From the NCBI GenBank assembly GCA_020441665.1, contig JAGRLT010000142.1, positions 1-53,834 of the forward strand: DNA of 53,834 nucleotides, written 5' to 3'. Positions within the stretch are counted from its first letter, which is position 1. The number at the start of each line of letters is the position of its first letter. The notes under the pieces were generated by a model. It made no database searches. It was not told the origin of the DNA and saw nothing but the letters and a program-made list of their open reading frames with translations. This stretch comes from Nitratireductor sp. (GTDB taxonomy: Bacteria; Pseudomonadota; Alphaproteobacteria; Rhizobiales; Rhizobiaceae). The position numbers and the translations under genes were made by a program. Below are positions 36,511 to 45,384 of the stretch, one piece after another.

Positions 36511-37608
36511 TCAATTCTCCAGTGATCCGCCTTCCAGCGGTTTGGCGGCCCATTCGGCGCTGGCGCGGCCGGTCAGTTCCGAGATCGCGCCGATCTTCTC
36601 GCGGTCCATGCGGGCGATCAACCCCTTGCAGATGTCGCGCGCCACGAACGGCCCCTCATAGACCATGCGCGAATAGAGTTGCACCAGCGCGGCGCCGGCT
36701 TCGAATTTCGCCCAGGCCGTGGCGGCATCGCCGACCCCGCCAATGCCGATCAGCGGCAGGGTCGCGGGCAATTGCTGCCGGAAGCGGGCCAGCATGACGG
36801 TCGAGCGCTGAAACAATGGGCGGCCGGAAAGTCCGCCCGCCTCGCCCGCATGGCGATGGCCTTCGACGCCGGACCGCGAAAGCGTTGTGTTCGAGATCAT
36901 CACGCCGTCAAGCGGAGAAGCGGCGATGACCCCGGCGATCTCGCCAACCGCCGCGGCGTCGAGATCGGGCGCGAGCTTCAGGAAGACCGGCGGGCGGCGG
37001 CCCTGCTGCGCAAGCGCCTCGAAAACCGCGTCGAGCAGGCGCTTCAGCGCTTCGCCGGCCTGCAGGTTTCTCAGCCCCGGCGTGTTGGGCGAGGAAATGT
37101 TGACGGTGAAATAGGATGCGAGATGGCTGAAGGCGCGAATGCCGGCGACGTAATCGGCGACGAAATCCCCGCTGTCCTTGTTGGCGCCGATATTGACGCC
37201 GACAATGCCGGACCTGCCGCCACGCGCCTCGAGACGGCGCAGCACCGCGTCATGGCCCTCATTGTTGAAGCCGAGCCGGTTGATCACGCCCTCGTGCTCG
37301 ACAAGGCGGAAGAGCCGCGGCTTCGGATTGCCGGATTGCGCGCGCGGTGTCACCGTACCGACCTCGGTAAAGCCGAAGCCGAGCCGCAACAGGGCATCCG
37401 GCACTTCGCCATTCTTGTCATAGCCGGCGGCAAGGCCCACCGGATTGGGGAAGGCCAGCCCGGCAAGGGCAACTTCCAGGCGCCGGTCGGCCACCGGCGG
37501 GCAGGTTGGCAGCAATCCGCTCCTGAGCCCGGCGATCGAAACGCCGTGAGCGGTTTCGGGATCGAGGGTGAAGAGCGCCTTGCGGCCAAGCGCGGAAAAC
37601 AGGCTCAT
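36511..37608 (-). CDS. pyrD: quinone-dependent dihydroorotate dehydrogenase (class 2)
   Basis: A 365-residue TIM-barrel FMN enzyme. It has the N-terminal membrane-association helix region, GFTEVGTVTPRAQSGNPKPR, NRLGFNNEG, the catalytic Ser block NISSPNTPGLR and FMN-phosphate loop IGIGGVGDAATAWAK. It oxidises dihydroorotate to orotate, passing electrons to quinone at the inner membrane. The ATG at 37608 overlaps the DUF952 gene by 4 bases, so they form one operon with arsC. Confidence 0.93.
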   Translation of the reverse strand: MSLFSALGRKALFTLDPETAHGVSIAGLRSGLLPTCPPVADRRLEVALAGLAFPNPVGLAAGYDKNGEVPDALLRLGFGFTEVGTVTPRAQSGNPKPRLFRLVEHEGVINRLGFNNEGHDAVLRRLEARGGRSGIVGVNIGANKDSGDFVADYVAGIRAFSHLASYFTVNISSPNTPGLRNLQAGEALKRLLDAVFEALAQQGRRPPVFLKLAPDLDAAAVGEIAGVIAASPLDGVMISNTTLSRSGVEGHRHAGEAGGLSGRPLFQRSTVMLARFRQQLPATLPLIGIGGVGDAATAWAKFEAGAALVQLYSRMVYEGPFVARDICKGLIARMDREKIGAISELTGRASAEWAAKPLEGGSLEN

Positions 37609-37973
37609 GCGCCGCCTTCCTCTTCCACAAACCAGCGCGGCAGGACGTGGCCGCCATCCGCCCGCATCTCCATCTCTTCCCAGATCACCGCGTCGGATAC
37701 CGGCAATCGGGCGTAGAGATGGGGGAAGAGATCGCCGCCGCGGGATGCTTCCATCCGGTAGTGGCGGGCCATCGACGCGGTCGCGACCTTGATCAGGAAC
37801 AGGCCGTCCCTGCCCCGGAAATGCCTTGCGGCGGTCTCGCACACCTGCGCGGCGGTGGAAAAATGGATGAAGCCGTCGGCAAGATCGACGGGCGCGCCGT
37901 CAAACGTGCCCTTTTCGAGCGCCGCATCCCATTCCTCGAAGGTCGCAATCTTGTACACATGTTCGGGTAGCAT
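37605..37973 (-). CDS. DUF952 family protein
   Basis: A 122-residue DUF952 protein: YKIATFEEWDAALEKGTF near the start, DLADGFIHFSTAAQV, and HLYARLPVSDAV. The fold resembles ADP-ribosyl-transferase-like small domains, but the function is unknown. It is the first gene of a DUF952-pyrD-arsC operon and overlaps pyrD by 4 bases, an arrangement I expect to be common in Rhizobiales. Confidence 0.88.
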   Translation of the reverse strand: MLPEHVYKIATFEEWDAALEKGTFDGAPVDLADGFIHFSTAAQVCETAARHFRGRDGLFLIKVATASMARHYRMEASRGGDLFPHLYARLPVSDAVIWEEMEMRADGGHVLPRWFVEEEGGA

Positions 37974-38091
37974 GGAGGGGTCCGCCGGTTGGAAACGGTG
38001 CAGGATGCACGCCTTTTGCCCCGGAAATCACACCGGGCGCAACCTGCCACAGCTACCGGCTTGTGTATTATTGCACTGCACGCGGCGTGAG

Positions 38092-38113
38092 ACCGGTTAG
38101 AACCGGTTTGACG
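38092..38113. promoter_or_regulatory. 16-bp palindrome next to a TTGACG box
   Basis: ACCGGTT-AG-AACCGGT (38092-38107) is a perfect palindrome overlapping by one base with TTGACG (38108-38113). No clear -10 follows at normal spacing. It could be an operator for the exported protein at 38244 or for the divergent DUF952-pyrD operon. The rest of 37974-38243 shows nothing else I can name. Confidence 0.4.
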
Positions 38114-38243
38114 CCGGGTGTATCCGGATCATGCCCGAGGGACCAGATCCGACGGGCCAGATCTGGCGGACCCAACCCGCCGAACAGGGTGTTTCGGCAA
38201 CGACACCGCCCTGACAAGACCGCTCTGACAAGGGAGCCAACCG

Positions 38244-38756
38244 ATGAGACCTTCCGCAACCGGCCGTGCCTGGTTTCGCAGCCAGCTTCGAAACGGCACC
38301 GCGACGAGGCGCCTTGGCGTGCTGGCAGTGCCGCTCACCCTGGCGGCACTCGCCGTGACCGGCCTTTCTGGTGCCCTTGCGGCCAATGACGGCAAGACCG
38401 CGGAAAGCGGGAACGGCAACCGTTTCACCATGATGCGCGATGGCGACGACATCATTCGCATGGACAATGAGACCGGCCAGATGTCGGTCTGCAAGCGGCG
38501 TGGCGAACAGTTGGTGTGCCAGATGGCGGCCGATGACCGCGCGGTGATCGAGGAGGAGTTCGAAACCCTGCTCGGCCGCATCGACCGGCTGGAGAAGGAT
38601 CGCGTCGCCCGCAACAGCGATGACGAGGATTGGGATCACGATCCCGATTTCAAGCAGTTCGACAAGGATCTCGACACGCTGCTGCGCTATTCGACCCGGG
38701 CGATCAAGCGCTTTCGCGGCACGATCCAGGAACTCAACCGCGACACCTATGATTGA
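38244..38756 (+). CDS. exported acidic protein of unknown function
   Basis: 170 residues with a signal-peptide-like N-terminus (long n-region, core LAVPLTLAALAVTGLSG, cleavage near ALAAND). The mature part has DDIIRMDNETGQMSVCKRRG and two Cys residues that could form a disulfide, a helical acidic region (IEEEFETLLGRIDRLEKD) and a charged tail. No family was recognised. GGGAG is upstream of the ATG at 38244. It is convergent with the CDP-alcohol phosphatidyltransferase gene. Confidence 0.78.
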   Translation: MRPSATGRAWFRSQLRNGTATRRLGVLAVPLTLAALAVTGLSGALAANDGKTAESGNGNRFTMMRDGDDIIRMDNETGQMSVCKRRGEQLVCQMAADDRAVIEEEFETLLGRIDRLEKDRVARNSDDEDWDHDPDFKQFDKDLDTLLRYSTRAIKRFRGTIQELNRDTYD

Positions 38757-38768
38757 GCGGCGCTCCGC

Positions 38769-39383
38769 CTACTCCACATCACGAAACGTGCTGCGCGCCT
38801 GCAGGATGCGGGCGAGCGCCGTGTAGAAGCAGATCGCCGCAAAGACCCAGGCGAGAACGGCAAACCAGGCCGGAAACAGGCAGGCGAGCACGAACACGGC
38901 GAGCGTCTCGGTCGCCTCGGCCAGTCCGGTGGTGAAGAAGAAGCTCTTCGTCCCGCGAATGGCGGTCGCAAGCTGCCGTTTCTCCGCCAGGGTGGCATAG
39001 GCGAGAAAGCTCGCCCCGTTGACATAGAAGGAAAAGATCAGGGTGGCGCCGGCCAGCGCGTTGGCGGACGGATCGACAAAGACGAAGCCGAGCGGAATGA
39101 TGCCGTAAAATCCGAAATCGAGCACGATGTCGAGATAGCCGCCGAAATCCGTCGGGCGGGTCAATTTGGCGAGCGACCCGTCGAGCCCGTCGGCAAGCCT
39201 GCTTGCGAGCAGCAGGACGAGGCCGGTCCAGAACCCGCCAAGGGCAATCGCCAAGGCCGCCGCCAGGCCGATCACAAAGCCGGCGACCGTCACCTGATCG
39301 GCCGTTATCCCGGCGCGGGCGAGCAAGCCGGCAAGCCGCATCAGCAATGGATCGATCTTCCTGCGGGCGAACCCGTCCAGCAT
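38769..39383 (-). CDS. CDP-alcohol phosphatidyltransferase family protein
   Basis: About 204 residues with six membrane helices. The CDP-alcohol motif is present as DGLDGSLAKLTRPTDFGGYL plus DIVLD, with Lys where the consensus DGxxAR has Arg. The enzyme condenses a CDP-linked lipid headgroup in phospholipid synthesis; the alcohol is unknown. The start at 39383 (MLDGFARRKID) has GAGGA 7 bases upstream and is preferred over 39422. A still longer frame would begin inside the repeat element at 39452. Confidence 0.83.
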   Translation of the reverse strand: MLDGFARRKIDPLLMRLAGLLARAGITADQVTVAGFVIGLAAALAIALGGFWTGLVLLLASRLADGLDGSLAKLTRPTDFGGYLDIVLDFGFYGIIPLGFVFVDPSANALAGATLIFSFYVNGASFLAYATLAEKRQLATAIRGTKSFFFTTGLAEATETLAVFVLACLFPAWFAVLAWVFAAICFYTALARILQARSTFRDVE

Positions 39384-39451
39384 GGCGATTTCCTCAACCG
39401 GTTTTCCCAGCAGGACCGTCATAGGCAATTTCCATCGCCGGGAAAACGCTT

Positions 39452-39722
39452 TAGGCTGTATCGACATTCAGGATTGGTGCGCGGTAGGGATGAAAATCGG
39501 CCAGTTTCAGGAGCGGAGCCGCGGCAAGGCCGGTCGCCTTTCAAGGCTCCGCGACGCCGAAATGGGCGATTTTCGCCCTATCCCTGCGGGACGCGGCGGA
39601 TTTTTGCCCCTGGCTGCGTTGAAAACCCCTTATGGTGGGCGGCACCATGGCGGTCTTTTCGCCTTGCCAGAGACAAAATCCGTCTCGCGCCGCGCCCGAA
39701 ACCTGAAGGTCGATACAGCCTA
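39452..39722. repeat. TA-flanked 271-bp fold-back element (MITE-like), second family
   Basis: The left end TAGGCTGTATCGACATTCAG (39452-39471) and the reverse complement of the right end agree over 24 bases with two mismatches, and each end abuts TA. The inside folds into two long imperfect hairpins. One (about 39480-39590) pairs AGGGAT with ATCCCT, AAAATCGGCC with GGGCGATTTT and CGGAGCC with GGCTCCG. The other pairs GGATTTT with AAAATCC. There is no transposase frame. It shares no sequence with the other element. Its right end is 10 bases upstream of the apaG start. Confidence 0.82.
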
Positions 39723-39732
39723 GAGTCCTGCC

Positions 39733-40125
39733 ATGTACCGAGAGACCACCCGCAAGATTTCCGTCAGCGTGCTACCCGTCTATATCGACGAGCGGTCGGA
39801 TCCCGAGCGCAATCTGTATTTCTGGGCCTACCGGGTGCTGATCGAGAATGGCGGCGAGGAACCGGTTCAGCTCGTCAACCGCTACTGGCACATCACCGAC
39901 GAGACCGGCTCGATCGAAGAAGTATCGGGCGACGGCGTCGTCGGCGAACAGCCGGTGATCAAGCCGGGCGAAGCGTACGAATATACCAGCGGCTGCCCGC
40001 TATCGACGCCATCGGGCATCATGGTCGGCCATTACGGCATGCGCTCGGCCTCGGGCGCCGATTTCACCATCGCCATTCCCGCCTTCTCGCTGGACCTGCC
40101 CGATGCCAAGCACGTCTTCAATTGA
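39733..40125 (+). CDS. apaG: Co2+/Mg2+ efflux protein ApaG
   Basis: A 130-residue ApaG with a single immunoglobulin-like domain: SVLPVYIDERSDPERNLYFW, YRVLIENGG, LVNRYWHITDETG and GEAYEYTSGCPLSTPSGIM. The biochemical role is poorly defined; the name comes from metal-resistance phenotypes. Only 10 bases separate the start from the upstream repeat element, with no good ribosome-binding site (TAGAGTCCTGCC). Leader and promoter are therefore probably supplied by the element. It overlaps trkH by 23 bases. Confidence 0.92.
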   Translation: MYRETTRKISVSVLPVYIDERSDPERNLYFWAYRVLIENGGEEPVQLVNRYWHITDETGSIEEVSGDGVVGEQPVIKPGEAYEYTSGCPLSTPSGIMVGHYGMRSASGADFTIAIPAFSLDLPDAKHVFN

Positions 40126-41590
40126 CCTCAGGCCGCAGCACGGCCTGCTGCAGGCGATCCGGCCGATCCTGCTGGTCAACGGCCTGTTGCTGGCGACGCT
40201 CGGCGTCTCCATGCTGCTGCCGGCGGTGGTCGATCTCGTCGCCGACAATGACGACTGGCAGGTCTTCGCCACGGCCAGCATGGTGACCATTCTGGTCGGC
40301 GCCGGCATGTATGGCGGGGCGCGCGGAACGGTGACCGACATGAGCACGCGGCAGGCCTTCGCCCTGGTGACCTGTGCCTGGATCCTGCTGCCGCTGTTCG
40401 GCGCGCTGCCCTATATGTGGTCGGGCATGGTGCCGAGCTTCACCGATGCGGCCTTCGAATCGATGTCGGGCATCACCACGACCGGTTCGACCGTGATGAC
40501 CGGGCTCGACTTCGCGCCGCCCGGCATCTTGCTGTGGCGCGGCATCCAGCAATGGCTCGGCGGGCTCGGCATCATCGTCATGGCGGTCGCCGTGCTGCCG
40601 ATGCTGCAGGTCGGCGGCATGCAATTGTTCAAGATCGAGGCCTTCGACACGGCGGAGAAGATCATGCCGAGGGCGACCCAGATTTCCGGCTCGCTCACCG
40701 CCATGTTCGCCTTCATCACCCTGTTGTGCGCGCTTGCCTATCTTGCCACCGGCATGGCGGTGGACGATGCGGTGATCCACGCCATGACGACGGTGGCGAC
40801 CGGCGGGTTCTCCACCAAGGATGCGTCGCTGGCCCATTTCGACAGCTTCGCCATCGACGGGGTGGCGACGCTGTTCATGATCGCCGGCTCCATTCCCTTC
40901 ATCTTCTATGTCCAGGCGATGCGCGGCCAGCCCCAGGGCCTGTTTCGCAATTCGCAGATCCGCGTCTTTCTCGTCACGCTTGCGGTGCTCACCCTGTTTG
41001 GCTGGTGGCTGCATCCCGAACCCGACAATCCGCTGCGCGGCTTCTTCCATTCGCTGCTCAACGTCACCTCGCTGGTGACCGGGACAGGCTATACGACGAC
41101 GGATTACAGCTCCTGGAGCTCGGCCTCGCAGGTGTTCTTCTTCCTGATCATGTTCATCGGCGGCTGCGCGGGATCGACCTCCTGCGGCATCAAGATCTTT
41201 CGCTTCCAGATCGCCTTCGAGACCATCCGGCAGCATTTGTGGCGCACGGTGCGGCCGAACGGCATCGTCGTCATGCGCTATAACGGCCTGCCGCTGAAGG
41301 ACGAGGTCTCGGCGGCGGTGATGAACTTCTTCTTCCTGTTCGCACTGGTCTATGCGGTCGTCACCCTGGCGCTCAATCTTGCCGGGCTCGATTTCATGAT
41401 GGCCTCGTCGGCCGCCGCCACCGCGCTTGCCAATGTCGGCCCGGGCATGGGCGACGTGATCGGACCGGTGGGCAATTTCCAGAGCCTCAACGATACGTCG
41501 AAATGGATCCTGACGCTGGCGATGATGATCGGGCGGCTCGAGCTCCTGACCGTGCTCGTCTTGTTCATCCCCGCCTTCTGGCGGGCATGA
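40103..41590 (+). CDS. trkH: Trk-type potassium uptake protein TrkH
   Basis: A 495-residue TrkH/KtrB-type transporter with four M1-P-M2 repeats. The filter segments are visible: GITTTGSTVMTG, TTVATGGFS, TGTGYTTTDYS and ANVGPGMGDVIGP, each with its conserved Gly. It moves potassium (with sodium or protons) and normally works with TrkA, which is not here. The ATG at 40103 lies inside apaG (23-base overlap), implying coupled translation. It is convergent with hslO. Confidence 0.92.
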   Translation: MPSTSSIDLRPQHGLLQAIRPILLVNGLLLATLGVSMLLPAVVDLVADNDDWQVFATASMVTILVGAGMYGGARGTVTDMSTRQAFALVTCAWILLPLFGALPYMWSGMVPSFTDAAFESMSGITTTGSTVMTGLDFAPPGILLWRGIQQWLGGLGIIVMAVAVLPMLQVGGMQLFKIEAFDTAEKIMPRATQISGSLTAMFAFITLLCALAYLATGMAVDDAVIHAMTTVATGGFSTKDASLAHFDSFAIDGVATLFMIAGSIPFIFYVQAMRGQPQGLFRNSQIRVFLVTLAVLTLFGWWLHPEPDNPLRGFFHSLLNVTSLVTGTGYTTTDYSSWSSASQVFFFLIMFIGGCAGSTSCGIKIFRFQIAFETIRQHLWRTVRPNGIVVMRYNGLPLKDEVSAAVMNFFFLFALVYAVVTLALNLAGLDFMMASSAAATALANVGPGMGDVIGPVGNFQSLNDTSKWILTLAMMIGRLELLTVLVLFIPAFWRA

Positions 41591-41608
41591 TGCCCCTTCG
41601 GGCGGCGC

Positions 41609-42619
41609 CTATTCCATGTCTTGCGGCAGGATGGTGTATTTCGTGCTGCAGAACTCGCAATTGGTGGCGATGACGCCATCCTGCCAGGATTGCGCCAGTT
41701 CGTCCTGCGGCAGCGATTTCAGCACGGTGATGATGCGCTCGCGCGAGCACGAGCAGCGGTCCTCGACCAGGCTCGGCTCATGGACATGGACGCCGTGTTC
41801 GTGGAACAGGCGGTAGAGCAGGCGCTCGGAGCCGATCTCGGGATCGGTCAGTTCGTCGTCCGAAATCGTTTCGGCGAGCAGGCGCGCCTCGACCCAGCTA
41901 TCGTCGGTTTCCTCGCTTTGCGGCTCCTCGGCATCGTCGGGCCTGTCGCCGCCCGGAATGTCGCGTACCGTCAGCCGCTCCTCCTGCTCGGGCAGGAACT
42001 GGACGAGCACGCCGCCGCCGCGCCAGGTCCTGGAGGAACCGCCGCCGCTGGCCGGCGTGACCAGCCTGGAAACGGCGAGGCGGACATGGGTCGGGATCTG
42101 TTCCGACTGGCGGAAATAGGCCTGCGCCACTTCTTCGAGCGTCGCGCCCGCCAGTTCGACGATGCCCTGATAGCGCTGGGTGTGGGCGCCCTGATCGATG
42201 GTCATCGCCAGGATACCCTTGCCAAGCAGATCCTCGGGCCTGGCTTCGCCATCGGCAACGGCGCCGGCGATCCGCTCCTCGTCGAAGCTTGCATAGGCGC
42301 GCACGTCGCCCGGCGTCTTGAAGTCGACGACGAGCAGCGAGACCGGGCCGTCGGTCTGGGTCTGGACGGTGAAGCGGCCGTTGAACTTGAGCGAGGTACC
42401 GAGCAGCACGGTCAGCACGATCACCTCGCCGAGCAGGCGCGAAACCGGCTCGGGATAGGCATGGCGATCGAGGATCGAGGACAGCATCGGGCCGAGCTGC
42501 ACCGCGCGGCCGCGCACATCGAGCGGCGCGACGTGAAAGGGCAGAACGCGGTCATCGCCGGCAAGGCCGGTATCGCCGGAACGGTTCTCGGCGTCGGAAT
42601 GGAGCACGGGCTCACGCAT
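41609..42619 (-). CDS. hslO: Hsp33 family redox-regulated chaperone
   Basis: A 336-residue Hsp33. The folded N-terminal domain is followed by a linker and a C-terminal zinc switch with Cys pairs in RCSCSRERI and NCEFCSTKY. Oxidation of these cysteines releases zinc and activates holdase activity against unfolded proteins. It is last in an argD-argF-hslO operon, 33 bases after argF. An acidic insert (GGDRPDDAEEPQSEETDDS) lies between the domains. Confidence 0.93.
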   Translation of the reverse strand: MREPVLHSDAENRSGDTGLAGDDRVLPFHVAPLDVRGRAVQLGPMLSSILDRHAYPEPVSRLLGEVIVLTVLLGTSLKFNGRFTVQTQTDGPVSLLVVDFKTPGDVRAYASFDEERIAGAVADGEARPEDLLGKGILAMTIDQGAHTQRYQGIVELAGATLEEVAQAYFRQSEQIPTHVRLAVSRLVTPASGGGSSRTWRGGGVLVQFLPEQEERLTVRDIPGGDRPDDAEEPQSEETDDSWVEARLLAETISDDELTDPEIGSERLLYRLFHEHGVHVHEPSLVEDRCSCSRERIITVLKSLPQDELAQSWQDGVIATNCEFCSTKYTILPQDME

Positions 42620-42652
42620 CGGGAAAACTCTCTTGAAACCGCCCTGCCCGGG

Positions 42653-43579
42653 TCACCTGTCGAGGCCCAGGCACCAGGCGATGATGCCCTTCTGGGCATG
42701 GAGGCGGTTTTCCGCTTCATCGAACACCACCGAATGGGGGCCGTCGATCACCGCATCGGTCACCTCCTCGCCGCGATGGGCCGGCAGGCAATGCATGAAC
42801 AGGCTGTCGGGCCGGGCCTTTTCCATCAGCGCCTCATTGACCTGATAGGGCGTGAAGACGTTGTGGCCGCGGGCGCGGTGCTCCTGGTTCATCGACACCC
42901 AGCAATCGGTAAAGACCGCATCGGCATCGCTGACGGCGGCCTGCGGATCGTTGGTCACCACGACGGTGCCGCCATTGGCGCGCGCCCAGTCGACATAGGA
43001 TTGTTCGGGCTCCGAACCCTGCGGCACCGCGACGTGCATTTCGTAGCCAAAGCGGGCAGATCCCTCGATCAGCGAATGCAGCACGTTGTTGCCGTCGCCC
43101 GACCAGGCGAGTTTGCAGCCCCTGAGATCGCCGCGATGCTCGCGGAAGGTCATCAGATCGGCCATGATCTGGCAGGGATGGGTGTCGTCGGTAAGGCCGT
43201 TGATCACCGGCACGGTGGCGTATTCGGCAAGCTCGGTCAGGCGCTCATGGTCGGTGGTGCGCATCATGATGATGTCGACATAGCGCGACAGCACCCGGGC
43301 GGTGTCGGCAATCGTCTCCGACCGGCCAAGCTGCATTTCCGTGCCCGAAAGGACAAGCGTCTCGCCGCCCAGTTGGCGCATGCCGACGTCGAAGGAGACG
43401 CGGGTGCGCGTCGAGGGCTTTTCGAAGATCATCGCCAGCACCTTGCCGGCCAGCGGCTTGTCGGCGCCCTCGCCGGCCTTCAGGGCCGACTTGATCGAAG
43501 AGGCCTGATGGAGAATGCCATCCAGCGTGGGGCTGTCGAGCTTGGAAAGATCGAGAAAATGCCGGGGTTGATCCGTCAT
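42653..43579 (-). CDS. argF: ornithine carbamoyltransferase
   Basis: A 308-residue OTCase. Signatures are the carbamoyl-phosphate loop [23 protein letters not shown] and the catalytic Cys block [13 protein letters not shown]. It converts ornithine and carbamoyl phosphate to citrulline in arginine biosynthesis. It lies 40 bases after argD in the same operon. Confidence 0.95.
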   Translation of the reverse strand: MTDQPRHFLDLSKLDSPTLDGILHQASSIKSALKAGEGADKPLAGKVLAMIFEKPSTRTRVSFDVGMRQLGGETLVLSGTEMQLGRSETIADTARVLSRYVDIIMMRTTDHERLTELAEYATVPVINGLTDDTHPCQIMADLMTFREHRGDLRGCKLAWSGDGNNVLHSLIEGSARFGYEMHVAVPQGSEPEQSYVDWARANGGTVVVTNDPQAAVSDADAVFTDCWVSMNQEHRARGHNVFTPYQVNEALMEKARPDSLFMHCLPAHRGEEVTDAVIDGPHSVVFDEAENRLHAQKGIIAWCLGLDR

Positions 43580-43619
43580 TGCATGTTCCAGTCCTGACGT
43601 TTTCGTATTACTTGCCCAA

Positions 43620-44828
43620 TCAGGCCGTTTTCTGTGCCGGAGCCGACAGGCTGCCGAGTGCTGCCATCATCTTGTCGCGCGCCTCGCGCAGATCGTCGCG
43701 GGTGACGATCAGAGCCGGCGCGAAGCGCACGACATTGTCGCCGGCGCCGATCGCCAGCAGTTTCTCGCCGCGAAGCGCCGCGATGATGTCGGTGTTGGGG
43801 ATCTTTCCCTTGAGCCCCATCAACAGGCCCCTGCCGCGGACATCCTCGATGAGATCGGGATAGCGGTCGGCGACCTCGGCCAGCAATTGCTTGAGCGCGA
43901 TGGCCTGTTCGCGAACGGTTTCGAGAAAACCCTCGGCGGTGACGATCTCCAGCACCTTGGCGGCGACCGCCATGGCGAGCGGGTTGCCGCCGAAGGTCGT
44001 GCCGTGGGAGCCGGTCGTCATCGCCGCCGCCACTTCCTCGCGCGCCAGGCAGGCGCCGACCGGGAAGCCGCCGCCGAGCCCCTTGGCGAGCGCCATGATG
44101 TCGGGCGCGGCCTCGCCGTTTTCGCCGGCCCATTCATGGGCAAAAAGCTTGCCGGTGCGGCCGATGCCGGTCTGCACCTCGTCATAGATCAGCAGGATGC
44201 CATGCTTGTCGCACAGTTCGCGCAATCCCCTCAGGCACTGGCCGGGCACCTCGCGGATGCCGCCCTCGCCCTGGATCGGCTCGACCAGGATGGCGGCGGT
44301 CTCCTCGTTGATCGCGGCATGAAGCGCGTCGTGATCGCCGAAGGGAAGCGAGATGAAACCCGGCGCCCTGGGACCGAAGCCCTCGAGGTATTTTTCCTGG
44401 CCGCCGGCCGCGATGGTCGCCAGGGTGCGGCCATGGAAGGCCCCCTGGAAGGTCAGGATGTCGACCCGCCCGGGCCGGCCGTTGGCGTAGTGATAGCGCC
44501 GCGCGGTCTTGATCGCGCATTCGAGCGCCTCGGCGCCGGAATTGGTGAAGAACACACGGTCGGCGAAACTGTTGGCGCAGAGGATTTCGCTGACCTTTTC
44601 CTGGCCCTTGATCGAGAACAGATTGGCGGTGTGCCAGAGCTTGCCGGCCTGCTCGGTGAGCGCGGCGATCAGCTCGGGATGGGCATGGCCGAGCGCGTTG
44701 ACGGCGATGCCGCTGGTCAGGTCGAGATAGGCATTGCCCTCGCTGTCGAACATGCGCACGCCCTCGCCTCGCACGAACTCCACGTCGGGATGCGCGTAGG
44801 TCGGAAAGACATGCGTGTCGGCGCTCAT
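43620..44828 (-). CDS. argD: acetylornithine aminotransferase
   Basis: A 402-residue class III PLP aminotransferase. It has [20 protein letters not shown], the PLP-binding Asp region [14 protein letters not shown] and the Schiff-base Lys in [15 protein letters not shown]. It makes N-acetylornithine for arginine synthesis. Start: ATG at 44828 with GGAG 5 bases upstream; an ATG four codons earlier (44840) is possible. It is divergent from gcrA across a 556-base gap. Confidence 0.94.
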   Translation of the reverse strand: MSADTHVFPTYAHPDVEFVRGEGVRMFDSEGNAYLDLTSGIAVNALGHAHPELIAALTEQAGKLWHTANLFSIKGQEKVSEILCANSFADRVFFTNSGAEALECAIKTARRYHYANGRPGRVDILTFQGAFHGRTLATIAAGGQEKYLEGFGPRAPGFISLPFGDHDALHAAINEETAAILVEPIQGEGGIREVPGQCLRGLRELCDKHGILLIYDEVQTGIGRTGKLFAHEWAGENGEAAPDIMALAKGLGGGFPVGACLAREEVAAAMTTGSHGTTFGGNPLAMAVAAKVLEIVTAEGFLETVREQAIALKQLLAEVADRYPDLIEDVRGRGLLMGLKGKIPNTDIIAALRGEKLLAIGAGDNVVRFAPALIVTRDDLREARDKMMAALGSLSAPAQKTA

Positions 44829-45108
44829 GGCAGTCTCCATTCAACAGCAGGCGAGCCGGTCTCGATCGCTGGCGGGTACCTGCCGGGCGTATCTGACGAT
44901 AGCTGCCGGGAATTTCCCGCCCCAGAAAGCAAACAGCCCGCCCATGGGCGAGCCGATTGCTGCATTTGGCCGCATATATCGCGGCGAAAGCGCGAAATGT
45001 CAAACAAATCCATGAAACGGGCAAGCAGCAAGGACCGCCCTGTGCAGCCGTTTGCGGAGCCGGTTTGCGGCGAGGGAGGGTGGTCATCCCGCAGCGGCGC
45101 CCGGCGCT

Positions 45109-45248
45109 GTGGAAAATTGCAACACACCGGGCAAATCCGATTCCCCTTTCCACAGTTATCTGGAATTCGATTCCCGAAGATGGGGATAAACTGAAAAATC
45201 GATTCTGATCGCCCCGGTGCCGCTTGTCTAGGAGTCAAGCGCTACGCT
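45109..45248 (+). promoter_or_regulatory. gcrA upstream region: DnaA-box-like site, four GANTC sites, promoter
   Basis: A DnaA-box-like TGTGGAAAA (45109-45117; reverse TTTTCCACA, one mismatch to TTATCCACA) is followed by GANTC sites at 45139-45143, 45169-45173, 45201-45205 and 45232-45236. GANTC is the CcrM methylation site. A promoter-like TTGTCTA-N10-GCTACGCT (45224-45248) holds the last GANTC in its spacer, as at GcrA/CcrM-controlled promoters. The rest of 44829-45108 shows no gene. Confidence 0.65.
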
Positions 45249-45301
45249 AGGGTTTTTCGATCCCGAGAATAGCAAGGGACCCGGGAGGAATAATTTTGGG
45301 G

Positions 45302-45343
45302 ACCCGACAGCAGGGTTGGCCTTTGCCAGCCCCGGGTTTTTTT
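45302..45343 (+). terminator. terminator-like hairpin in the gcrA leader
   Basis: Outer stem ACCCG/CGGGT (45302-45306 with 45333-45337) around an inner GTTGGC-CTTT-GCCAGC stem (45315-45330), then seven T (45337-45343). It lies between the promoter-like sequence and the gcrA start at 45385. A second ACCCG just upstream (near 45280) could compete for CGGGT. A GGGAGG ribosome-binding site (45283-45288) and TTG (45296) open a short frame through the hairpin. It may be an attenuator or the end of a small RNA. Confidence 0.55.
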
Positions 45344-45384
45344 GCGGCAGAAATGGCGGCGGCGGAAGTTACAGGACATCGACT

